Positions 20,884 through 31,775 of a stretch of 64,000 nt of DNA are shown one piece after another (position 1 is the stretch's first letter; each line of letters opens with the position of its first letter). This DNA comes from Mastigias papua (lineage: Eukaryota > Cnidaria > Scyphozoa > Rhizostomeae > Mastigiidae). The DNA lies in the NCBI GenBank assembly GCA_964019165.1, contig OZ025269.1:15531187-15595186 (forward strand), given 5' to 3'. The translations under genes were made by a program, and so were the position numbers. The notes under the pieces were generated by a model. It did not search any database. It saw only the letters and a list, made by a program, of their open reading frames with translations, and was not told where the DNA came from.

Positions 20884-21000
20884 GGGGTCATTCACAAAGG
20901 ACGTGCGTTAAAAAGTTGAATTTTTAGACCCCCTCCCCCCTATTATCCGATATTGTCCGTTTCTAACGAACCCCTCCCCTGTTGAATTTTATGTTGGAAT
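20884..21000. repeat. MITE end, GGGGYCATTCACAAAGGACG family
   Basis: TTAGGGGTCATTCACAAAGG (from 20884) matches, in inverted orientation, the sequence ending at 32106. Both are followed by C/T-rich CCCCTCCCCC tracts. A partial copy. Confidence 0.55.
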
Positions 21001-21368
21001 ATTGTTCAATTCAGCTACAAAATGAACTCCAAAAATTGCGAGGGATTGTATTGAATCAAAGTTATGTCTAAACAAAGATGCGAATGAAACTAACGTATAA
21101 TAAAAAGCGAACCAAATAACGATAATAGATGTGAAAGTACGTAAAGTGTTTCTCTAAATAGCTGCTCCTCAGCGACTGAATCTCTAAACGTTTGTTTTGC
21201 GTATTTTCTGTTCCTTCTTTCACCTCATCATTGATACTCCCTTCGCGTGTCTTTCTCTCTCCATGATATGATCTCCTTACTTCCGTTCTTATCCCACAGG
21301 GATACAAGTGCGTTCGATATCATATTCATCACCCCCCTTGGACATCCATCTATTTCATGCCAAACACC

Positions 21369-21499
<131 letters not shown>

Positions 21500-21713
21500 A
21501 AAATATAAATTTCTTGTCATATGGCAATGTCTAGCTAAACAGAACATGCAAAGAACGGAGCAAGTCGTGCGATACTTCACTCGTCGTCTAGGACGTCAGT
21601 CTCTGTGAATGGCTGCTTCATAAATCATTGGCCATCGCTTGGCATGAATTTTGGCTATCCAGGACGTAATAAATCGCCAATGCAATAACATATACTTGGA
21701 TGATCAGTGGCGG

Positions 21714-22164
21714 ATCCAGAGGGCGGCTAGGGGGGCTTGAGCCCCAGTCAGATTTCTAGGTTTAAGAATGTAATATTCGCTCACTTTAACAAATCTTCCT
21801 ACATAAAGATACTACAAAGGACACTTCGCAAGTATTGCAGCTCTTTTGGGTCAGCAAAAGTGGCAAAATGTAGAAAAACAAATGTCAACAGAGCATCTGT
21901 ATGTATTTTGCGGACTACCATTGACCGAAATATGTATTAGGTCTCCAATCTTTTGTCAGGATCTCCATCAAGAGACAATGGATATTCCGAGCCCCCTTGG
22001 TCTATGGAATTATAAAACAACAGGTGTTTTACAGATAAACAACAAATTAATGTACTTGAATAATCTGTTTTCTCAATTCTTCAGGAATCGTCCAGTAAAT
22101 GTATACAGTAATTTATCTATTCAAATACAACGCAACACAACTTCTATGGCTCCAAATGACGGTT
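21714..22164 (+). mobile_element. hAT-like left end followed by unassigned sequence
   Basis: Starts CAGTGGCGGATCCAGAGGG, the same TIR type as at 1929 and 31934. The matching right end is not found nearby. Within it, about 21940-22000 (CTCCAATCTTTTG to TTCCGAGCCCCC) is a half copy of the foldback at 25432-25740. Confidence 0.5.
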
Positions 22165-22374
22165 TCACATGACAACTTCATATAACACTTCGTATAGCAA
22201 CTTCGGGTAACAACATCCCATAACGACTGCAGATATCGACTGCAGATATCGACTGCAGATATCGACTGCAGATATCGACTGCAGATATCGACTGCAGATA
22301 TTGACTGCAGATATCGACTGCAGATATCGACTTTAGATAACGACTGCTGATAACGACTTCACATATCGACTGCC
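22165..22374. repeat. 13-bp minisatellite (unit CGACTGCAGATAT)
   Basis: About eight perfect or near-perfect units at 22223-22330, with progressively degenerate 13-bp-periodic units on both sides (CAACTTCATATAA, CACTTCGTATAGC types). Each unit holds PstI- and EcoRV-like palindromes. Unrelated in sequence to the other 13-bp minisatellite at 19311. Confidence 0.9.
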
Positions 22375-23366
22375 TTCACAAAACACTGTACTGTGGTATA
22401 TGTTAAATAACATGATTCAACTTACACAAAGTCAACAGGGTGATCATAACACAATAAACTAATGGCATAATAGCATACAATACAACAAACAACAATGTAT
22501 TAAAGAATAGACAACACATCAAGGAAGAGCAACGGGAAAACTTATTGTAAAACTAATAGTCAGGTCGCCACCGGGAAAATACGCGTGCACAACTGCAAAA
22601 TTTGCGGGCAATTAATTTTTTGCATGAAGACATTCTTTAGACCTTAACGAACATAAATTTATCTGTTGGACATGCTGAATTTTCTTGAGAGGCCTTTCCA
22701 TCAAGGTATCAACTTGCAACGATCCTGCGTGCTTTCGGAACACCGTCGCCATTTTGAAATATGAGTCGTTTTCACGAAACCGAGGCTACTACGATATGCC
22801 GGCTGGAATGGGTGACCACGTGGGTGACAGGACAAGTGTTTGATCACTGCAATTAACCGTTAGAAATCCATTCGCGTTTCAACAAAATAGTGCTATACAG
22901 ATATGATTGACTTCTGCTCACCAAGCAAGCAGATACGATTTGCTTAGAATGACTTCAAGCCGGTCCTATGCCGTTCATTGAGACAAAAAGTCATCGAGAA
23001 TTATTCAAGCTAGAAGATGTTGGTACGTGCTTCCACAGTACGGTGAGGGGTCTTTTCGACAGGGGGCAGCAGAAGCTGCAAACCCAAACCAAAATTTCCC
23101 AAAATCCCGAAGCAAAATTTCAAAAACCAAAGCTTTACTTTGAAGAAAGCTCTTCAATTTTTTGTTTTATCTCAGTCTATTGTAGAAAATGCATGATATT
23201 GAATACAAGAGGCAATCCAGATTTTGAACATGAAACTGAAATCCAAGAGCTAAATATGGACAAGCCCCAACCTGTGGAGCCCAAAGCCCCCTCTATAGTA
23301 TTACATGGGATCCTTATCTTTTCTAGGAATTTACTTCTCCTGAAACCTGCCCAAAAGATTTCATTC

Positions 23367-23597
23367 TCAAAGCCCCTCATTTTCCCCCATCTCCATAACA
23401 TCATCATCACTTAAATCGCTGGCACTACTTTGGAGGTCATCATCATCAACTTCATTCTCACATTTGCTGCAGTTACATATATCCATGCATTTCAATCCAT
23501 GCGCAAAGCAATTACAGCTTTCTGATTGACACTTCGTCCTCTTGCACCTGCATGACCCCATCTCAAGAATTGAGTCAGGGGCGGGTTTTTGTGCCAT
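23367..23597 (-). CDS. Short cysteine-rich CXC-like protein
   Basis: A 76-residue frame contains CRCKRTKCQSESCNCFAHGL then KCMDICNCSKCEN, a CXC (tesmin/TSO1-like) pattern of closely spaced cysteines that often binds DNA. It is followed by an acidic DDDD / SDLSDDD tail. Such modules occur in host chromatin proteins and at the C-termini of some transposon proteins. The small size suggests a fragment, perhaps the last exon of the 2.7-kb element's own gene on the minus strand. I cannot name a family beyond this. Confidence 0.5.
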   Translation of the reverse strand: MAQKPAPDSILEMGSCRCKRTKCQSESCNCFAHGLKCMDICNCSKCENEVDDDDLQSSASDLSDDDVMEMGENEGL

Positions 23598-23685
23598 CCA
23601 TTTTATTTCTAAGTCACCACTGCCAGTGATTATCTAGTCATGTCCTGGAGGCGATGGAAACTTTACATTTAGCTCCAGGGCTTGC

Positions 23686-24429
23686 TTGAATATTACAGTG
23701 ACGTATGATACCCGTTTACAGTGGTGCAATGGCTCATCTTTTGTTGGCGGGAGCTGTTATGGCTCAGGCACTCTTACTTTTCTTGAGCAAAAATTACATA
23801 TCTTGCTTCGTTGTTTCATAGACGACATTTTTGGTGTTTGGACTCACCGTTTTGATTTACTACAGACTTTCTTTGAACATATGAACAGAACCCATCCCAC
23901 TATACAATTTGAAATGTCATACTCAGTTAACGAGATATCATTCTTAAATATACTGATTCTCAACCGAGATAATGAACTTCATAGGACTTTGTACAAGAAA
24001 AGAACTGATCTTCCGTCACTTCTACATTCACATTCTTTCTACCCCCCCTCCCCCCCTACTTGCAAAGCAGGCATCATATACAGTCAAGCTCTGCAATACC
24101 GTCGCATTACCTCCAATAATGACGATTTGGATGTCCATTTACAACAACTATCTATCATACTTATCAAACGTTGCTATAATATTGGCCTTATTACTAAACT
24201 ATTTTCCAAGGTGCACTCATTATCGCGAGATGATCTCTTACAACCCCATTCACAGGCCTCTTGTGACAAATTACCATTCATTATTCCATTTAATCTGGAT
24301 ACTGCACGGATCGGACAGATACTATATGAGCATTGGAAAATCATTCAAGAAGACGACTACCTACACGACATAGCATCAGCTACACCCATTGTAGCATTTG
24401 AAAGGCACACAAACATTAAAAAAATTTAA
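23686..24429 (+). pseudogene. Penelope-like reverse transcriptase fragment (PLE-3)
   Basis: The frame carries LRCFIDDIFGVWTHR (YIDD-type catalytic motif), NEISFLNILIL, LYKKRTDLPSLLHSHSFYPP, YSQALQYRRITSNNDDL and a helical C-terminal region. This order is typical of one branch of Penelope-like RTs. The fingers and first catalytic block are missing and the first ~40 residues look unrelated, so it is a 5'-truncated fragment. No endonuclease domain is recognisable after the stop at 24427-24429. It is a third PLE lineage in this window and lies inside the 2.7-kb inverted-repeat element. Confidence 0.78.
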
Positions 24430-25431
24430 TAATTCACACAAAGTTCACCAGTCCAAATACAATTATACTATGCATAGTGTTGTACCTTTTCAAGGTTTCA
24501 TTCTATACCCTATTTTATCGGACACGGTGTCCGTATTACAATGCTGAATATACATCGCGGTTCGTTACTCGTTCATATTATCGTCATATTACCATTCATT
24601 TCTATGTTGTTCTCTGCACTGTACATTTTCTGATATTACTTTTGCTCCTCGTCTGGTACGATAGTGTCCCATTGGGATACTGGGGGGCTTGTGATCATAA
24701 AAGTGTACTATCATTAAACCCCCAAAACACTGATCTCAGGTTGATAGCTGATGAATGGTACCTATAGTCATATACATTATACTTCTCTCATATACGATTA
24801 CTATGCTACATCCCTAATCTATATTATACACGATCTTCATTCATATTCTTCTATGCACCGTGACTCACTGGTCTCACTCCCATTGCCATTCGTCGCTGGG
24901 ATTACCCTTTATTTCTTGTTTTATATTTATTATTGTTTTAAATAAACATCACTGCGACAAAAATTGCAAGATGATCAGGGAGCTTTACATGATCCTTCTT
25001 ATGCCCCCTTGGTCATCCACTCTAGCCAACATATTGCTATAGCCTCGGTTTCACGAAAACGCCTCCTATTTCAAAATGGCGACGTGCTCGAAGAGCAAGA
25101 AGCAATGCAGCAAGATAACACATTGATGGATAGGCCTCTCAAGAAAATTCAGCATGTCCAACAGGCAAATTTATGTTTATCAATGTCTAAAGAACATTTT
25201 TATGCAAAAATTAAATTGCCCACAAATTTTGCAGGTGTTGGGAACCTCAGCGACCTGACTATAAAGAACCAAGATCTATGGCACATTCATTGTCTATGGA
25301 AACCAGAGGAAACAAATATTTACTCAAAGTAAGACTTAGTTACGCGATAACAACGGATTGCCAACAATAAACAGAATGCAATAAAAATACAAGTTACATT
25401 ACAGACAGACAGAGTAATTCATCGTTTAACA

Positions 25432-25740
25432 GAATACTCGATTTCACCGGGGCTCAAAGCGTCGTCGAAAAATGTACTGACTGCACGTGACGCAGCAAGC
25501 CATCCAGTTTCCAATCGTTTGCAAGCATCTTGATCACGAGACAATGAGTATTCCGAGCCCCCTGGTCGGTAAATTGCAATGTGTTTTAACAGTGTACTCT
25601 ACGGGCGAGGGGGGCTCGGAATATTGATTGTTTTGTGATCAAGATACTAACAGACGATTGGATACTACGTGATTTCTGTAGTCACGTGCAGCCAGTAAAT
25701 TTCTCATGGAGGCTTTGAGCCCCGTTCAAATTGAGTATTC
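25432..25740. mobile_element. Foldback MITE (309 bp)
   Basis: Two arms of about 140 bp: left GAATACTCGATTT, CGGGGCTCAAAGC, CTGCACGTGAC, CCAATCGT, CTTGATCACGAGACAAT and TTCCGAGCCCCC. The right arm is the reverse complement with scattered changes. A further GGGGGCTCGGAAT lies at about 25750, and a half copy at about 21940-22000 shows this is a repeated family. Confidence 0.78.
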
Positions 25741-25763
25741 TATAGACCAAGGGGGCTCGGAAT

Positions 25764-26835
25764 GTCTTTTGTCTTTCAATCATGGTTTTATTGAATATCC
25801 GATGCGTCTTTGGGTGCATTCCGGCCAGCAAAATGCACTCGATGATAAAAAGGTGCTAACAGGCATCTAGAACCAGAACCACATACAGGAGATTTCATGT
25901 GAGTTCATCAGATACGTGTTGTTTACTGAAATCAGTGCCATGTTCCTATTTCGAAATGATCGTTAGATACTTTTGGAGTAATATGTGAAGGCAGCTGAAC
26001 GCATTATTGGTGAAGAAAGCTTAAAAGGTAAGCGAATATAGGTAACAGGAATTATGTGCTCAGACTACAACAGTAGTGAGCCATTTGTAGCGCCGTAGCG
26101 CCGTACCCAGCTTTAAGCGAATGTATGAGTTGGAATACGTATATAAATATTGAACTTTGTTAAACTGTTAATTTTGATACGTGGGGCTTCTGGTTAGAGC
26201 TATTGTGCCTGCGTTTAGGCAGGATGACTTGATACCCGCTTGCATCTGTAGGACCCTGTTTGCATTTTGTTGTTGGCAGTGAGGTACTCTCAGGACTAGT
26301 TTACATTACTTGAGTCGAATCAGTTACTTGTACTTTATCTGAAAAGCCTAAAGTCTGCGAATTGATTTGGTTCGACATAACTACACGGTACATAATTAAA
26401 TCTCCGTCTTGGATAAGGACTGCCACTTTGTTGTTCTTTGCTTCCTTTTCACCTCAGTGACCCATGCGTAGTGTGCTAACAGAATCACCATGAGTCTCAG
26501 GAAGTCGATAGCATTAAACACTGTTTACTGTGTAGGCGCGATAAATACGAGCAAAATAGACCATTCTTCTAAGGATAATGATGCCATGATGTGTTTTGCG
26601 TCACTGTCACACGATATGTTTCGTTACAGTTGCAAATAAATTGGAGCTTTTAGATCTAGTTGTTCTGTGCGGTAGGCTGATTGAATTGGCAATGCACATT
26701 TCAAGCCTATTTAGATACAGAATGTTGTAGATTTAAAAATGATTTGCTCTTCTGAATGTCGAGCAGAGAACAGATAAGCAGAACCATCACTTCAGGTACT
26801 GAACATCGTCCAGATCTTGTGGTGAATTGTTAGGA
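25764..26835. other. Unassigned noncoding stretch left of Gypsy-1
   Basis: No gene or repeat that I can support. It ends in AGGA (26832-26835), the left target duplication of Gypsy-1. Confidence 0.5.
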
Positions 26836-26985
26836 TGTAGGGTACCCCCGTTATTCTTTTGTGTTTTATTACTTCCTGTGTTTTGTTCATACCATATAAT
26901 CCCCTTGTATCGTCTTCATTGCCATTCTCAGATTATCGTTAAACGAGAAAGCTCAAATTAGTCTTGCTATCTGAGTACCTCTACA
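26836..26985 (+). repeat. Gypsy-1 5' LTR
   Basis: TG...CA ends. A TATAA box at 26895-26899 lies 29 bp before the segment ATTCTCAGATTAT (26924-26936), so transcripts would be expected to start at or just before that segment. Confidence 0.93.
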
Positions 26986-26987
26986 TT

Positions 26988-27000
26988 ATAATCTGAGAAT
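26988..27000 (+). promoter_or_regulatory. Gypsy-1 primer-binding site, complementary to its own LTR
   Basis: ATAATCTGAGAAT, two bases after the LTR, is the exact reverse complement of ATTCTCAGATTAT at 26924-26936. No TGG that would mark a tRNA 3' end follows the LTR. This is the arrangement of Tf1/sushi-type self-priming, in which the mRNA 5' end folds back as primer. Confidence 0.72.
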
Positions 27001-27010
27001 TACTTGCGTT

Positions 27011-27871
27011 ATGGAATCGAAGATTAAGAGTTACGACGGATCTGGAGAGGTGAAAGTGTTTTTAGAAAAAATATCTTTGCATTCCTCATTGAAAGGCTTC
27101 GATGGTGAAAAAGCTGCCTTGTATTTGGCGAGTAAGCTGGAAGGTAGAGCTTTCGACATTTATAGAAGACTATCGCCAGAAGAGAAGAAGAACGAAGGCA
27201 AAATTAGAGCAGAATTGCTAAAAGAATTCGAACGTGGCCATCAGGATAGGGAGCAAGCAATTTATGCATTGGAAAACAGAAATCGAAAAGAGGATGAATC
27301 AGCCCATACATATGCGTATCATATTTTAGAACTTGTTAAACTGGCGTACCCGACTTTCCAAGAGGACGCAGTTAAAACAATCGCCAAGGACTATTACATA
27401 AGAGGGCTACACCCTAAAATGCAAGTCGCACTCAAATCACTACCCGGGTTTGACAAAACGAGTATCAATGAGTTAGCTACGGAGACTACCAGATTGCAGA
27501 TAGCGGGGATTCAATCCATCGGAATTAACAAGACATCATCATGTATGAGCGTAGAGAGCCCTGCAATCATCGACTCGATTGCCGACAAAGTTATGGAGAA
27601 GTTAAAAGAATGTTCATTTAGCTCGCAGGAAGACGGGGGTTCAACGGAAGCAACTGGTGCAACACTGTCGGTAGAAGGGCTATACAAACAAAGAGGTCAA
27701 AGGGGGTTTTTTAGTCGCCGACAAAAGCCCAATTATCCACAACGCACAAAATCGTGTCGCTCTTGTAAAAGTAAAGATCACTTGTTTCGCTCATGCCCTA
27801 CACGTTTTTGCCAAGCTTGTGGGGGGCGAGGCCATGACGCTTGGAATCCGTCCTGTCCTAATTACCAATGA
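27011..27871 (+). CDS. Gypsy-1 Gag
   Basis: 286 residues. The helical capsid-like part (FLEKISLHSSLKGFDGEKAA, LASKLEGRAFDIYRRL) is followed by two zinc knuckles: CRSCKSKDHLFRSC (CX2CX4HX4C, about residue 248) and CQACGGRGHDAWNPSC (CX2CX4HX6C, about residue 267). Family role: RNA packaging and particle assembly. The start is the ATG just after the primer-binding site. It ends at CAA-TGA-CTA (TGA 27869-27871); the frame stays open beyond the TGA into the protease, so Pol is probably made by readthrough. It shares its layout and stop context with Gypsy-2 Gag. Confidence 0.9.
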   Translation: MESKIKSYDGSGEVKVFLEKISLHSSLKGFDGEKAALYLASKLEGRAFDIYRRLSPEEKKNEGKIRAELLKEFERGHQDREQAIYALENRNRKEDESAHTYAYHILELVKLAYPTFQEDAVKTIAKDYYIRGLHPKMQVALKSLPGFDKTSINELATETTRLQIAGIQSIGINKTSSCMSVESPAIIDSIADKVMEKLKECSFSSQEDGGSTEATGATLSVEGLYKQRGQRGFFSRRQKPNYPQRTKSCRSCKSKDHLFRSCPTRFCQACGGRGHDAWNPSCPNYQ

Positions 27872-30800
27872 CTAATCGGCACAAGTGATCGGATAAACAA
27901 TGTAACAAGTGACTTTTCGGCTGTATTGAGCATCCGATTTAACAATTCGCCCATTAATGTTTTAATAGACACTGGTGCGAGCTGCTCTATTATCGACATT
28001 GACAGTGTTTACAGACTTGGTCTGAAAGACAGAATTATTCCTAATAGTGATCAACTGATAAATGCATCCGGACACCCCATGGATATAATGGGTTCAGTCA
28101 ATATCAGCTTAGATAAGCCAGATGCCGCTATACTTCACAATTTCAGGGTGCTAAATAGTAAGACTTATCGCAATGTTCTCCTAGGCCGCGATTTCCTAGC
28201 GAAATTTGACAGGATAGAATTCGATTTTGCAAAAATAGAGTGCGAATAGGAAAACATTGGTTTCCCTGTAGAGATGTGCATGGAAAAGAAACTGTCAGAC
28301 TCAAGCAGCGCGTTTCCCTTGCTGCTAGATCCGAAACGATAGCTAGCGTCAAATGTAATAAATCCCTTTCGTTAGTGACTGCCGATTTTGAGCCAATTTC
28401 TTTACGTTCTATCCCTGGCGTTTACGCCACCAAATGCAGAATTATACCTGATGTGGAAGGCGTTTTTCAAATAACGTTCCTTAATGTCAACGACAGTCCA
28501 ATTGATCTGTATGCCAGGAAATGCGTAGGAAACCTCGTAAGTTCGAGAATTGCCAGCCTGCAACAAGAACCATCCACGTCGAAAGATCAGATCAATCGTG
28601 CAAAAAATCTGAACCATGGAGAACATCTTACGGCAGATCAACAATTTCGCTTAGAAACGCTGATTAAAGAATACAGTGATATATTTGCTTCCAACCCGAA
28701 AAAGCCAGCCTTAGTGAAAAACGCGGAACACAGGATTATTACTGGAGATGCATTACCAGTCAAGCACAAACCTCACCGCATTCCAGAAGCATGGCATAAG
28801 GAGGTCAACACGCAAATCCAAGAGATGTTAGACAATAGAATAATTCGCCCTTCTGCATCGCCGTGGAATGCTCCGATTATTTTAGTGAAAAAAAAGGACA
28901 ACAGTATGCGTTTTGTATGTGATTTTCGCGGGCTTAACGATGCTACAAAAAAGGACTCATACCCCCTGCCACACGTACGTGATGTAATTGATAAAATGAA
29001 CGGGGCTAGATATTGGTCAACCTTAGAGGCCGCATCAGCTTACTGGTCGATACCCATTAGCTGAGCAAGACCGTGAGAAAACAGCATTTTCTGTTCCTCG
29101 GGGAAAGTTTGAATTTAACGTGACGCCATATGGGCTATGTAATGCTGGGGCTACGTACCAGCGTATGATTGATATCACGCTCTCGGGTCTTCCTTCGGAA
29201 AGAGTTCTGGCTTACATGGACGATATAGTGGTCTACAGCAAGTCATTTGATGAACATATTGAAAGTTTACATAAGGTATTCGGCTGTCTGCGCTCGTCAT
29301 CCATCACATTAAAACTATCGAAATGCGTATTTGCTAGTGAGCATGTAGATTTTCTTGGATTCAATTTATCTGCTGCTGGGATAAGACCTCAATCACGATT
29401 AACTGAGGCCATTGACAACTATCAACGCCCAAATTCCAAGAAGAGCCTCAAGGGATTCCTTGGCCTTGCTGGATTTTATCGCTCATTTATTCCCAATTTT
29501 GCACACGTGAGCCAACCCTTGAATGCCTTGACTAGTAACGAAACCCCTTTTGTATGGAACAATGAATGTGAAAAAGCATTTAATGCTCTAAAAAATGCTC
29601 TCATTTCGGAACCGGTTCTTGAATTTCCGAACTTTACCCGGCAATTTATAGTAGAGGTTGATGCAAGCAATTATGCCATCGGTGGGGTGCTATCACAGCA
29701 AGGGTCAGACCATCAAGAACACCCCGTAGCACACTTTTCAACAGCTTTGCAGAAATCTCAACAAAATTGGTCTGCAACGACAAAAGAATCATTTGCCTTG
29801 GTAATGGCTGTTCGTCATTGGCACGTATACTTAGCAGGGCGACGATTCGTTTTGAAAACCGACCATAATCCGCTCGTATTTTTACGCTCGCAAAAAGACC
29901 CCCGGGGAAAAATCGGCCGATGGATAAACGAATTGGAGGAATTTGATTACAAAATACAGTATATCCCAGGAAAAGACAATGTCAAAGCGGATACCCTCTC
30001 TAGAAGCAGTGCTGCCAACCCAGACCAACCCGAGCCAGAATTTGATCATAAGATTTACGCTTCATATATTCACAGTGATAATTTTAAGCAACAGCTTGCA
30101 ACGGAGCAATTACAAGACCCGCTGATCCAAAATGCAATGCGTAATATTGCTAATAATCAGCCCATTAACAACGGTAGACTGAAACGGGTGCAACAACAAC
30201 TTCGCATTGAAAATGATATACTTTTGAAATCTGGTCGCCCTGTGGTACCATCCAGTTTACGGACGCACATAGTTACGGAATACCATAATACAGCACATTT
30301 TGGCACAGAAAAGATCTACTCTCTCCTTAGACAGCGCTTTTACTGGCCTAATATGTTTAGTTATATTCGAGCTTTTGTCGCCAACTGTCAGGTGTGCCAG
30401 AAATCCAAATGTGATACATCACCCCCAAGGGCCCCAATGGTACCCATGTTTATTCCTTCTGCGCCAATGCAGCTAGTATCTTTGGATATTGCTTACATGC
30501 CAAAAGATACACATGGCTATCAGTATATCTTACTTATTGGAGACGTTTTTTCCAAGTATATACAGGCAATTCCATTACAAGATCAATCTGCAGCTTCTAT
30601 CCGAGACGCCTTTTTGCGGCACTGGTTATTCATCCATGGCACTCCTCAATACCTTCTTACTGACCAAGGGTCGAATGTAGACGGTGCGTTAATGCGGGAA
30701 ATTTGCGACCTTCTTGGCATTGAAAAACGCCGTTCCTCAGCGTACCATAGCCAAGGTAATGGCTTCGCCGAACGCAATATACGGACAGTGAAGGACATGC

Positions 30801-31567
30801 TTAGAGCCGTGCTTTTGCATCGTCATCTGCCGCAGTCCAAGTGGCGTGCAGTTGTAACAGAGTTAGTATTCGCGTTGAACGCTAGTCATAGCAAAGCTAT
30901 TAAGTGCATACCATATGAAGTTGTATTCGGACGCTCAGCAGTGCTACCTCAAGACATTATTTTTGACGTCGTAGATTCGGAAAATTACGAGCAACTTATT
31001 CCCACAGATTATGAACGTGAGTTACGTTCCACGCTTCATGTCGTTTTTAATGAGGTTGTCAAAGCGCTCGAATTAAGTAAAAGGCAAATGCAGAAAAATT
31101 ATAATAAGCATCTTCGTTTTCACGACTATTCTTCGGGTGAATTCGCATGGTTAAAAGTAAAGCATTATAAGACCGGCGAAAACCGCAAATTAGCACCCAG
31201 ACGCGATGGCCCTTGGAAAATTGTACAAAAGCTTCCTAATGGCGTTAACTTCGAAATTGAGAAATCGCGTGGGGACAAAAAAGTAGTCCATCACGACCGT
31301 CTATGTCCAGTCGTGGGAAATGAATGCATGGAAAAATTTGATAAGACATTATCTCGGTGTGTATCTCAAACCTCGTTGTCGAGTTATTCAGATACTTCTT
31401 CGGAGGGACTTTACTCTTCGTCTTCGGACTCCGAACAGGAAATAGTGGATGACGAATTGAATGGCGAAGAAATCGTGGACAATGCTCCAATAAGAGCTTA
31501 TCCGAGACGCCAAAGAACAAATCGACATGTCCCAGGTGCAATACCTTGGGATAGTTTGCGTACTTAA
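27872..31567 (+). pseudogene. Gypsy-1 Pol (protease, RT, RNase H, integrase), two small frameshifts
   Basis: In frame with gag after the UGA. Protease: VLIDTGASCSIID (Asp codon at 27968). RT: RFVCDFRGLN and AYMDDIVVYSK (about 29211-29240). RNase H: FIVEVDASNYAIGGVLSQ and KTDHNPLVFL. Integrase: zinc-binding H-H-C-C (AHFGTEK...NCQVCQKSKC), then catalytic Asp (SLDIAY), Asp (TDQGSN) and Glu (GNGFAERN). The C-terminus carries RRDGPWKIV (a GPY/F-like module), no chromodomain, and an acidic Ser-rich tail. One base appears lost in an A-run near 28232 and one gained near 29053; they compensate, leaving about 270 codons in another frame. Apart from these the frame is intact. Confidence 0.88.
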
Positions 31568-31621
31568 TTTTAATCTATTAATATTGTTTTGTTGTTTTGT
31601 GAATATTTAGGTAGGGGGGAA

Positions 31622-31771
31622 TGTAGGGTACCCCCGTTATTCTTTTGTGTTTTATTACTTCCTGTGTTTTGTTCATACCATATAATCCCCTTGTATCGTC
31701 TTCATTGCCATTCTCAAATTATCGTTAAACGAGAAAGCTCAAATTAGTCTTGCTATCTGAGTACCTCTACA
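31622..31771 (+). repeat. Gypsy-1 3' LTR
   Basis: 150 bp, preceded by the purine tract at 31613-31621 and followed by AGGA. The segment equivalent to the self-priming sequence reads ATTCTCAAATTAT here, one change from the 5' LTR. Confidence 0.94.
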
Positions 31772-31775
31772 AGGA

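Larger units (their letters stand above)
22557..25261. mobile_element. 2.7-kb element with ~270-bp terminal inverted repeats
   Basis: The left arm (22557-22825) and right arm (about 25005-25261) are long inverted repeats. Shared blocks include TAGTCAGGTCGCC at the tips, GTCTAAAGAA, GCATGTCCAACAG (as inverted copies), GAGAGGCCT and CCGAGGCTA near the inner limits. TAA occurs just outside both tips (22554-22556, 25262-25264), which could be a 3-bp target duplication of the TWA type used by Harbinger elements. No transposase was recognised inside; the interior holds a CXC-like minus-strand ORF and a Penelope RT fragment. Confidence 0.68.
26836..31771 (+). mobile_element. Gypsy-1 LTR retrotransposon, full length (4,936 bp)
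   Basis: LTRs of 150 bp (26836-26985 and 31622-31771), starting TGTAGGGTACCCCC and ending CCTCTACA, differ at one noticed position (CAGATT versus CAAATT). AGGA flanks both sides (26832-26835, 31772-31775). Order inside: primer-binding site, gag, UGA, protease, RT, RNase H, integrase, purine tract AGGGGGGAA (31613-31621). The near-identical LTRs indicate a recent insertion. Confidence 0.95.

Noticed and set aside
22165..22374. Possible CRISPR array
   Set aside because: Units are contiguous 13-mers without spacers, and the context is a eukaryotic genome.
28240..29064. Programmed frameshifting in Gypsy-1 pol
   Set aside because: Gypsy-2 is in frame at both places. One shift is in an A-run and the other is a single extra base, so mutation or sequencing error is simpler.
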